From NCBI GenBank assembly GCA_001430745.1, contig KQ482051.1, positions 80,021 to 119,794 of the forward strand: 39,774 bases of DNA, written 5' to 3'. This DNA is from Auxenochlorella pyrenoidosa. Taxonomy: Eukaryota; Chlorophyta; Trebouxiophyceae; Chlorellales; Chlorellaceae. The notes beneath the pieces were generated by a model that made no database searches, was not told the DNA's origin, and saw nothing but the letters and a program-made list of their open reading frames with translations. The stretch's first letter is position 1. The number at the start of each line of letters is the position of its first letter. Below are positions 31,131 through 39,774 of this stretch, one piece after another. Made by a program: the position numbers and the translations under genes.

Positions 31131-34100
31131 TCACACCGCCGCCGCGTTGGCGATGGCTGTGTCGACCTGCGGCTGCGCGCGGCGCGCCCACGCGCGGAAC
31201 AGCACGTTGGCGGCCAGCACGGCGCCAAACGAGGCGTAGACGAGCAGCGGGAAGGAGGCGGGGTCGGCCGACAGCGCCGCGATGCCCAGCATCAGCAGCT
31301 CCGAGAAGCTGCATGGCAGCCGGGCCAAAGGGGGAGGTCGGGACAGGGGTCGGCCGCCGGGGCCGCAGGGTCCGGGGCGCACTCGCGCCGGGAAGGCAGC
31401 GGGAAACCCTTGCCCAAGGGCGCTTCAGTGCTTGCGAAACAGCCAGGCGATGGACACAAGCGCTGAGGTGCAGGCAGTTCCAGCGCAGGCGCGGCGCACG
31501 CGCCGGGGCAGGACACAACACCACGCAGCGCCTGCACAGGGCTGCCCCCAGGGCGCAGTCCCCACCTGCACAGCGCCATCTCCGCGCTCGAGGCGGAGGC
31601 GATCTCGCGCGGCGCCACCGTCTGCTGGAACAGCTGCGAGTTGACCATGTCGTACGACCACACCCCGATGCGGGACATCACCACCAGGGCTGCGCCGGGC
31701 AGGTCGCGAAGGGGGGAGGCGGCGATGTCAACCAGTCAAGTGAGGGCATGGGGCACGGCGCGGGGCCTGCACGGTCATGCCCAGGCCCGGTTGGCACACC
31801 CGACACCGTGCGAGCGTTTGTGGCGGGTGGGCAGACGTGTCAGGCAAGCAGACGGTTCAAAGCAACAACGAGGTGGCCTTGGCGCCATGCTCGCGCCCCC
31901 TGCCAGCCCAGAGTTCCCCGCCCGCGCTGCCCGCACCTGCAAACGCCACAACGGGCAGCGCAACGCCTCCCACCGTGGGCCAGCCGGGGCCGGCGGCCGC
32001 CCCAAGGGCCAGCAGCCCGCCGCTGGGGCCCAGCTCCGCGGGACCGGAGAGGAAGGAGGAGTAAAGGGCGGTGGCGCCGGCCAGCAGAGTGGCCTGCAGG
32101 CAGGGGGGAGCGGGTGGTGGACAGAACCCATATTGAGGTGCCCGCTGCAGGCCGTGGCGCCGCGGCAGCGCCCTTCGTGGCAACCTCTCAGCTTGCAGAT
32201 GCACTCCCGCGCAGCACCCACCTGGATGGTCAGTGCGGCGGCGCCCGCGCGCAGCAGGCCCAGCGTCTGGATCAGCCGCTTGCCCACCAGAGTGCCCAGG
32301 AAGCCGCAGGCTGCAGCAGCAGGGGGGGATTCCGGTGTGGTGGGTGTGATGGGTGGGTGGGGGCAGGGGGGAGAGGGGCATCACCAGTTCTGGTGCAACC
32401 GTTCCCAAATCCTAAGCTGGTGTTCATGGACACACAGCAGCGCACGAGCCAGGCTGCATACCCAGAAGCTCTTGTGGCAAAAAACATGAACAGGCCCGGC
32501 CGTGCCACGCCAGCCCCCACCCCACTCACTTGCGCAGCCGCCCCGGAAGATGGCCATGGCGTTGGAGTCCATGCCCCAGAGCGTGAGGAACGCGGTGATC
32601 AGCCCCCTGCGCAGGGGCGGGGCGCGGGGCAGCAGGCGGGCGCTCACGCCAGGCGACCCTCCAGGGCGCACCGCCTTGGACGCCTCCATACACACCCGCA
32701 TGCACGCCTGCTGCCGCTTGGCTGCGCCAAACCCTGCACACGCTGCGCGCCAAAACGTGCACAAGCGGTCCTTCACGGAGCGGCGCTGCTCCCGGGCAGG
32801 CGGGCGGGCGGGCAGCACCCACCCGGGCGAGAGCACCACGTTGAAGAAGAGCAGGACAAAGGTGAGGGAGGAGGGCAGGATGGGCTGCCGGAAGTAGGAG
32901 CGCCAGCCGTCAAGCGAGTGGGCCAGCTGCACGCGGGCGCGCTGCAGCAGGGGCGCCCGGCGCGCCGCCGCCTCGGCTGCGTGCACCTTCCTGCAGCCGG
33001 CGGGCAGCGCGGGAGGGTTGGTTGCTTGCCAACCGGCGCACCGCCCTTCCCTGCATGCCTCTGCGAGTGCATGCGTGCTTCCTTGCCCGGGAGCAAGGGG
33101 GCTTGACGGTGGCCCAGTCCCCAAGGGGCACCCACAAGCTGAAGCATGCCGGCACCGCCGTGCTCGGCCTCCCCACGCGTCCAGCCACCACCCGCCCGGC
33201 GCCCGCCCCCGAGCACCTGAGCCGCGCGTTCTCCAGGAGCGCACGCCAGGTGGGCAGCCGCGCCCAGCCCGCGCCTGGCTCGCTGCGCCCGTGCAGCATG
33301 GCCGAGGGGGCCAGGGCGGCGATGCGCCGGATGAAGAAGAGCTGCAGGGGGGCCGCCAGCGCCGACATGGCGGCGGTGAAGGCCATGGAGGCGGGCAGCC
33401 CGCCCTTGGAATAGATCCAGCCAAAGATGACGGCGCCAATCAGCTCGCACAGCAGGTCGGTGCGGCGCAGGTAGGCGTTGGAGCGGGCCAGCGCGACGAC
33501 GTTCTGCTTGCCTGCGGCGGCAGGCACAGAGGGTGGCCGGGGGCGGATGCAGCAGGCGGATTGGCGGGCCCACCAGTGCGACCACTTCCTCTCAACAACC
33601 TCTTGAAGAAGAGGTGCCGAGAGCCCGGCAATTGTCAACCCAGCCTGCTTGTTCGCGAGCTGCCATCCCGGCCGCTCTGCTCGTCAAGCACAGAGGCAGC
33701 TCCGGAAACCCCGGCGCAGCCCCACGCCCGGCGGCGCGGCGCCCACCCACCCGCCAGCTGCGTCACCCAGTCGCGCTCGATGGCCAGCTCCGAGCTGATG
33801 GAGGACAGCTTCTCCAGCATGGCCAGCCCCACCATGAGGGGGAAGAGCGGGGTGGAGGCCAGGGGGGCGCCGGTGCGCGCCGCCACCGCCAGCGCGCCGC
33901 ACGACAGCAGGATGCACAGGTCCTGCACCGCCAGCATGGCGCCCAGCCCCAGCGGGCGGTACACGCTGTCCAGCAGGCGCCCCACCTGCGGTACAGGTTT
34001 GTAGGGCCGGGACGGCCCGCGCGAGCGCGCTCGAAACGAGCCGTGGCGGCGGTGCAGGGGGCGTGCGCAGGCTGCCTGCCCGGCATGCGCGGGACCACCA

Positions 34101-34929
34101 CGCCCTCAGAGCCTTCCCTTGAGCAGGTCGACGAGGGCAAGCACCAAACGCAGGGCTGTCGACCGCGAACCTTCTGGCTGCTTCAGCGCTGGCGGCCCAG
34201 CCTGCTGCACCGGCCGACCCCCAGCCTCTCACCGCTGGGCCGGCAAGGGTGCATGCCAGCGGCGCCACAAAGCCCAGGATGGCGATGGCCTGGAATCCCC
34301 CGGGGATGAAGGCCAGCACCAGCGGCAGGCCGAACCGCCAGGTGCGCTCCACGAAGCAGGCGCAGAAGTAGCAGGCTGCAGGGGGGGCATGGGGAATGCC
34401 GAGCAGTCATGACAACACACATGTTGTGGAAGAACCAACTCGGCTGTGTCATGCCAGCCAGCAGGCTTGCCATTCATTGTGAGCTGTAGCTCTTGCACAT
34501 GCACGCAAGGAACTGACCGTAGAGTGACACGAGCGCTTCTGGGTGCAGCGCCGTGCTGCCGGGCTCCACCTGCTCATGCCCATGCTGGCCATGAGTCTCT
34601 GCCCCTCCTGCTGCTACCGCTTTGGTGTCGCCGCTGCCTGCAGCATTCACGACAAGCCGCTCCTGCCGGAGTCGGTGGGGCGTTCTGCCGCTGCCGCCAG
34701 TTGCAAGCCAAGGCGGCCCCGCCAAGGGCTGCTGCTGGCGTCTCTGCCGCGCCTGACTGCTGCTGCTGACATTGAGTTGGCCATGGAGCCGCCTGACGCT
34801 GCAGCAAGCCGCTGACTGTGGCGGGCCGCAGAAGGCTGCTCGCCTGCCGCTTGAGCGGGCGCTGCTGCTGCCTATGCCGCCTGCCACTGGTTTGCAGGCG
34901 CCAATGAGGGCTGCGGGCAGCGGCCCCAT
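31131..34929 (-). CDS. FPN: ferroportin-family iron exporter (SLC40/IREG), plastid leader likely
   Basis: Multi-pass divalent-metal transporter. Exons: 34929-34518, 34375-34233, 33985-33751, 33511-33217, 32990-32823, 32606-32530, 32310-32222, 32093-31937, 31689-31566, 31308-31131; 625 residues. The family match is clear: LYACYFCACFVERTWRFGLP (TM1), GRLLDSVYRPLGLG, the hallmark ELAIERDWVTQLAG, NAYLRRTDLLCELIG, RQPILPSSLTFVLLFFNVVL, SPGGLITAFLTLWGMDS, GTLVGKRLIQTLGLLRAGAA, and VVMSRIGVWSYDMVNSQLFQ. About 12 membrane segments are expected. The first about 125 residues precede TM1 and are rich in Ser, Arg, Ala and Gln without acidic blocks at the very start, resembling a transit peptide; that suggests the plastid-envelope branch (MAR1/IREG3 of plants) rather than the plasma-membrane branch. 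Location is inference. All nine introns have GT donors. Confidence 0.92.
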
Positions 34930-35526
34930 GGCGCCACACGTGGGCTTTGCCCGCGTCCGCCTGCCTGCTCACGCTTGCTGAGCCACTGAAGGCGGCGCGG
35001 ATGCACAGGAGATGAGTACCAGGGCAGGCGGCAAAGTATAGACAGCAGATTTGCCGCATACCGAGGGAATGGATCTGGAATGGACGAACCGCCGGCGCCC
35101 GCCAGGCGGGACGCGCAGGCTTGCAGGCAGATGTGGAGCTAAGGGCAAAAGTAAACAGCTCATCGGTTACACCGCCACACACACAAAGGATGCAATGGAC
35201 ACAGCATTTAAATGCAGAACCCACGATGTGTCATCACGTGCAATGCGCCCGACCAACGCAGCCACCAAAAGAACCCGACGCCCTGCACTGCAGTGCCCCA
35301 CCAACGCTGACACATCCTCTGCATCCATGCACTCAAATGCTGCAGGTCCTCCACGAATGACGCCCCTTCTATTCTGACTGGAAGGCCGGTGTTCAAGGCC
35401 CTTTAAACCTCCTCGCTCTGTAGGACCAAGGTGGTGTATCGTGTTCATTCAGTATCATGGCAGCACCAAGCCAGCCAGATGGGAGAGAAAATGACGGGGA
35501 TGGGCAGCCCAAGCGTGCCAGCACCC
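34930..35526. other. ferroportin promoter and CPN20 3' UTR
   Basis: No supported exon. On the minus strand it holds the CPN20 3' UTR up to the TGTAA near 35170, and below that the ferroportin promoter and 5' UTR. Confidence 0.5.
35167..35171 (-). terminator. TGTAA polyadenylation signal, CPN20 gene
   Basis: TTACA on the plus strand, about 356 nt past the CPN20 stop. Confidence 0.55.
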
Positions 35527-37785
35527 TCAGATCTTGGCCAGGATGTCAGACTCGTGCAGCACGTTGTACTTCTCGCCCGAGGGGGTCTCCATGCTGTCGC
35601 CTGCGGGGCTCAAGAGGAGGGGTGGAGGGAACCGGCGGGCAGGCTGGGCGGCGCCGCTGGGGCCGGGCTGTTGCTGCACCACTGCAGCAACCGCTGGCGC
35701 TCCAGCCGCAGAGGCACATGCAAAGACATGCGCGCAGGGGGTCCACGCACCTGCATACTTGAAGTAGATCACGCGGTCGCCCTCCTTGACCTGCGCAGCG
35801 GCCGCTGGGGGACCAGGGTCAGGGGGCAGCCAGCACAGGGCGCACCGGCGGTGCGGGCAGCCCCATGCGCGCCCGGGCATGCCACGCGCTCCGGCCGCAC
35901 AATCACGTGCCTGGAGCAGCCCCATAACTGCCGCCGGGCTGCCCGGCACCCGTTGCCTGCGGGCTGCAAGGGGTAACCCACCCCCACGCGCTCCTCCCAG
36001 CTCTGAGCGCACCTTGGGCGCCTTGCGCTGCCCGTCCTCTGCCATCTTCCCGGGGCCGACGCGCACCACGGTGCCGCTGCACACCAGGAGGTCCAGTACA
36101 CAGGCGGGCAGAGTGAGCGGGCAAGGCAACGCGAGAGAACCCACAACCCAGCACAGCGCTGCTGGGCCAACAACTTTTGCAGGCACGCAAGCAGCAGACA
36201 CTTCCAGTGGCCACCCAGATGTGCAGCAGAGCGACCATACTAGGAAGATACGGCCGGAGTAGCAGGGAGCACTGGCTGCGCATTGCTGGGGCTGCCAAAC
36301 TTCGGCTCCCGACGATGCGCCGCCGCCGCACCTGAGCGGCCGCTCCTTGGCGCTGTCTGGCAGGATGACGCCGCCGATGGTCACGTCCGCACTCTCCTGC
36401 ACCCTGATCAGCACGCGGTCGCCCAGCGGGCGCAGCTGCGGGATGTCTGCAGGGGGGGTTGGGGAGGCCGGGGGGGCCATGGGTCGGTGGTGGTGTGGCC
36501 ATTGGCGCGGTGACGCCACGAGTCTGCTGCACCGTGCGCGCCGCGCCCACCGGCTAGCGCTGCTCTAATGAAGGGGACTGGCGCGTGGGCTGGTTGGTGA
36601 CGGACGAGGCAGGTGGCAGCAGCCCTGCACGGCAGTGCACGCGCACCAGCAGCGATGCGCATGGTGGTGGTGCGCGCCCGCCATGGCTGCGCGGCCAGGC
36701 ATGCATGGCGCCGGCTGACCCTCGCCCCTCCTCCGGCCTGCGCCCCCCCCCCGCCCGCACCATCCGCGGTGGCGTTGCTGCTGGGCATGATGCCAATGAG
36801 GTCGTCCTCACGGATCAGGATGTGCGACTGGCCGCCCACCTCCAGCTCCGTGGCCCCAATGCCAAACTTGCTGCGCCGAGACGGGGGGGGTCCGAGAAGG
36901 GAGCGGAAGGATGCAGGAGTGGTGGGTCTGGGGCAGGGTGGACCAGGAGGCGCGCGCCACAGCTCCAGCTTCGGGGCAGGCACTGCCATCCTTGCAGTGC
37001 TGCCACATGCCAGCTACGGCGCCGGGCACAAGCGACACTGCGACTGCGGAAGCTTAGAACAGTGCATGCAGCAAGGTGCAGGCAGGCGGCCCAGCGCGAC
37101 CAGGGCGGGCCACACCTGTACAGCACGGTCTCGCCGCCCTTCAGCTCAAAGGTGTGCTGCTTGGTGCCGACCTGGCCGTCGCCCACGGCCACCACGTCGC
37201 CGCTGGTGGGCCGCCGCTGGGGCAGGGGGCCGGCACACCAGGAGGCACGCGTGTCACAGGGAGGCAGCCGGGATGTGCAGCGACAATGTGTGGCAGCAGG
37301 ACTGCAGGACAGGCGCCCGACAGACCCCAGATAGACAGAGCGGCAGGCGGACAGCGCGGCACAAGGCTCTAGCTGGCAGCACCCTGCCGCAGACTGGCCG
37401 CCGCCGGTGTGGCTGGCAGGCATGCACGCTCACCTGCGCTGCGCCAGGCAGCAGGATGCCGCCCGAAGTCTTCTCCTCAGCCTCTGCCACGCGAGCCAGC
37501 ACCAGGTCGCCCTTGGGCATGACCTGAACCAGCAGTAGACGGCGCGTGAATCAGCCAGGGGACGTGTGCACGGCTGGTCCATCACGGCCGTTGGCACCGC
37601 CGCCGCCGACGCCGCCACCACCGCCTCTGGTGCCGTCCCGCTTGCAGCGTCTTCAAAGCGCGTCCTACCTTTGTGATGTTGTCAGGCAGCACAACAGCAG
37701 AGCCAGCCTGCACACGGACCGCCCGACGGGCAGGCCGAGCAGCAGTGGGCCTGAAGGCCTTCATAGGCGCGATGGCGCTGGCCAT
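35527..37785 (-). CDS. CPN20: plastid 20-kDa co-chaperonin CPN20 (double GroES)
   Basis: Lid partner of plastid chaperonin 60 in stromal protein folding; plant forms also promote iron superoxide dismutase activation. Exons: 37785-37669, 37523-37434, 37216-37116, 36870-36761, 36446-36332, 36076-36013, 35790-35751, 35600-35527; 236 residues. The leader (MASAIAPMKAFRPTAARPAR, cut near VRVQA) is a typical transit peptide. Two tandem GroES-like domains follow. The first has PKGDLVLARV, mobile loop EEKTSGGILLP and IREDDLIGIM. The second has RPLGDRVLIRV, mobile loop SADVTIGGVILP, GDRVIYFKYAGD and the end LHESDILAKI. The join is a short NATADDIPQL linker. Both mobile loops keep the GGI/V-(I/L)-LP tripeptide region needed to dock on Cpn60. 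All introns have GT donors. Confidence 0.95.
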
Positions 37786-37992
37786 TGTAGCTAGCAGACT
37801 AATGTCGGATCTGGAAAGGGGAATGCGCAATGGTAGCAGGAGCCAGGGGCGGGCAAAGTGCTTCCAGACCTGCCTCACCTTCCTCCGCAAATGGGCACCC
37901 GGCCCACCTGGTGTGGGGCAATTGGTCCCTGCTCGCAGGCTTCATCGGTCCTCGCACGAAGTTTTAAAGGCTTCAACGGGGTGCCCTTGCCA
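37786..37992. promoter_or_regulatory. divergent promoter between CPN20 (-) and GST (+)
   Basis: The two start codons are 207 nt apart, so 5' UTRs and promoters must be compact or shared. GAA/TTC half-sites occur (for example CACGAAG and GGCTTCA near 37955-37975) but do not form a heat-shock element I would defend. The GST frame stays open through this stretch, so an upstream start at 37858 is also possible. Confidence 0.45.
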
Positions 37993-39491
37993 ATGCTCGC
38001 GTCTGCAGTTGCGCAGCCCTGCCGGGCTGCGCCCCGGCCCTGTAGCACTGCCAGCAGCGCTGCCGTGCGTCCATTTATCGGCCCTGCAGCCCGCCCCAGC
38101 GCCAGCCGCAGGCAGCAGCGGCAGGCAGCGGCAGCGACGGCGGCGCCAGCTACAGCGGACGCAGCAGCAGCACCCGAGGCGCCTGCCGGTTTCCGGCCCG
38201 AAAAACCGACCCTGTTTGGCGTGCCTGTCTCCAACTGTGCAGCGCAGGTGCGGCGGCAGGGAGGGCGGCCTTGATCAAGCCCACACGGAGCCAAGGGAAC
38301 AGGCAGTCGATGCCCACCATGGTTATGTCGTGCCCTACTTGCTCACATGCACCCACCGTGCCTGCAGAACCGCTTTGTGATCTACAAGAAGGGGCTGGAG
38401 GGGGAGGTGGACATCCAGGCGCCAAAGCTGCTGGGCGACAAGGGCGTGAAGAGCCCCGCGTACCTGGCACTCAACCCCCAGGTGCGGCCGCAGGGCTGGC
38501 AGCAGGGGGCGGCGCTTGTGTGGGTACATGCAGGGGACGTGGTCGCACGTAGGGACAATTCTTGGGGCTGGAGGATGAGCCAAGGTTTGTGTGCTGCCTG
38601 CCAGACGGCCGGCGCTGCGCGGGATGCAAGCAGCCAGCGTGCTCCCGTGGCCCCACGCCACCGCCCCGCAGGGCAAGATGCCGCTGCTGGTGCTGCCTGA
38701 CGGCACGGCGCTGCCGGAGAGTCAGGTGGGCGCGCAGCTCGCGGGCAGGCTTGGCACCAGGGCTGATTAATGCCCGGGCTTCAGCTCGGGAGGGAGGGAG
38801 GAGGGCAGGTTGCGGCCCATGTTGCCTGCGGACGACCATTCATGGAGCGGGAACCGCCTCGGCCAGGGTATTGTATGCGCTGGCGCCTGCCCGGCGCCGG
38901 CCATGGCGGGCGCCCCCTTGTCAGCGTGCCGGCCTGCCTGCCAAGTGCCGCCTCGGCCGGCGCCGGCGCGTGGCTGCGCTTGTTGCGGCCGTGATGCCCC
39001 CGCCCCCGCCTCTCTCTCCCTGCACCCCCCCTGTGCAGGTCATCGAGGCGTACCTGCTGGACAAGTACGCGGGGGTGGGGCCGTCCCTGCAGCCGCCCAC
39101 CCCGGAGCTGCGGGCCAAGGCGCAGCTGGCACGGCGCGTGCACGACCTGTACATCCAGCCCCTGCAGGTGGGGTGTTGGGGGATGCTGTGGGGTGGGGTG
39201 GGGGGTCGCCAACGAGGAGCGGGTGTGGCCCATTCGGGGGCCTTGAGGACTCTGTGGGTGTGAGGTGCTGCTGCTGCCACGCGATGCACAGCCTCGTCGT
39301 CCACCCAAGGAAGGCGCTCTCCACCCCCACCCCACCCACCCACACGCACACACACACGCCCCACCCCACCCCACCCCCGCAGGGCTGCATGTACAAGAAG
39401 ATGGACGCCGCCGACCGCTGCGACCAGCTGCAGTCCATCGCCTTCCAGCTGGATGTGCTGGAGGGCCTGGTGGAGGGGCCCTTTGTGGCGG
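37993..39491 (+). CDS. glutathione S-transferase-like protein, plastid precursor (3' incomplete)
   Basis: Thioredoxin-fold plus helical GST, predicted to use glutathione on electrophiles or peroxides. Exons in the window: 37993-38247, 38368-38481, 38672-38725, 39039-39167, 39383-39491; 220 residues, continuing beyond the end through a donor G|GTGGGC. Residues 1-70 are Ala/Arg/Ser/Pro-rich and look like a transit peptide. The N-terminal domain has TLFGVPVSNCAAQ, YLALNPQGKMPLLVLPDG with the cis-Pro, and LPESQVIEAYLLDKYAG, the glutathione gamma-Glu contact. The helical domain starts with LRAKAQLARRVHDLYIQPLQ and reaches VLEGLVEGPFVAG. Ser80 and Cys82 in VSNC are the candidate active-site residues; which one acts, and so the class, is undecided. 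An alternative start at 37858 would lengthen the leader by 45 residues. Confidence 0.85.
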
Positions 39492-39774
39492 GTGGGCCAG
39501 GCCAGCGGGGAGGGGCAGAGGGGTCGCAGCAGGGCTGCAGCGCAGGTTCTGGGGCGTGTTGGGAGTGGACGACAGGAGGGGCTGGCAGGGCATGCACACG
39601 CCGTGCAGCACGCCGGCTCAGCCGGGCGCCAGCCCATGTTGTAACACAGAGATGGCGTGCCTGGTTTGTACCGTCCACTTTGGCAGCAGTGCCGACCCAA
39701 ACAGGCAGCCCCCCGGCTGCCATGTTGGCCGTCACATAACGCACTGCCCCGCTGCCTGCCCCCGCCCCCCCCCC
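39492..39774 (+). other. GST intron at window end
   Basis: No acceptor followed by a convincing GST exon is visible in these 283 nt. The stretch ends in a C-run, which may be the pyrimidine tract of the next acceptor. Confidence 0.5.

Noticed and set aside
31313..33106. 597-codon plus-strand open frame
   Set aside because: Antisense to ferroportin exons with exact splice phases on the other strand; no recognisable motif.

Overview
This window looks like nuclear DNA of a chlorophyte green alga, most likely a Chlorella-clade trebouxiophyte. The DNA is GC-rich and every gene is cut by many short introns. Plastid-type precursors (isopropylmalate synthase, CPN20, a GST, a ferroportin) sit beside alga-specific families (FEA1). 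Where a polyadenylation signal can be placed it is TGTAA, the usual green-algal form. There are ten multi-exon genes, one doubtful short gene and one assembly gap (480 N). I rebuilt the exon chains by hand, requiring open frame, matching splice phase and agreement with family motifs. In total about 90 introns were placed.

Layout. 1-7748 (+): the 3' part of a large chromatin-type protein joining a PHD finger, a Dam-like (phage-type) N6-adenine methyltransferase domain, a CW zinc finger, about 820 residues of Ala/Pro/Gln-rich sequence and a helical tail. 8233-14889 (+): plastid 2-isopropylmalate synthase (leucine synthesis), 21 exons. 15723-18529 (-): secreted tyrosinase with all six copper histidines, convergent with the synthase. 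19199-19678: gap. 19700-21663 (-): an unrecognised secreted, Cys-containing protein, divergent from 21934-23083 (+), a small secreted cupredoxin with a Gln axial ligand. 23770-26942 (+): FEA1-type iron-assimilation protein ending in a Kazal domain. 27928-30676 (+): di-N-acetylchitobiase (GH18). 31131-34929 (-): ferroportin with a plastid-type leader. 35527-37785 (-): the double-GroES co-chaperonin CPN20, divergent from 37993-39491 (+), a plastid-type glutathione S-transferase that runs off the window.

How they fit together. Most genes are unrelated housekeeping or plastid genes, but positions 15.7-34.9 kb hold two copper proteins and two iron proteins, so metal handling recurs. The most unusual items are the PHD/Dam-like/CW fusion with an altered catalytic NPPY motif, the FEA1-Kazal fusion, an unusually high share of GC-AG introns (13 of about 90, all in plus-strand genes), and a near-perfect 33-nt inverted repeat inside a chitobiase intron.

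Limits: exon borders are inferred without transcripts; the 5' end of the first gene, the 3' end of the secreted orphan and the 3' end of the GST are incomplete.
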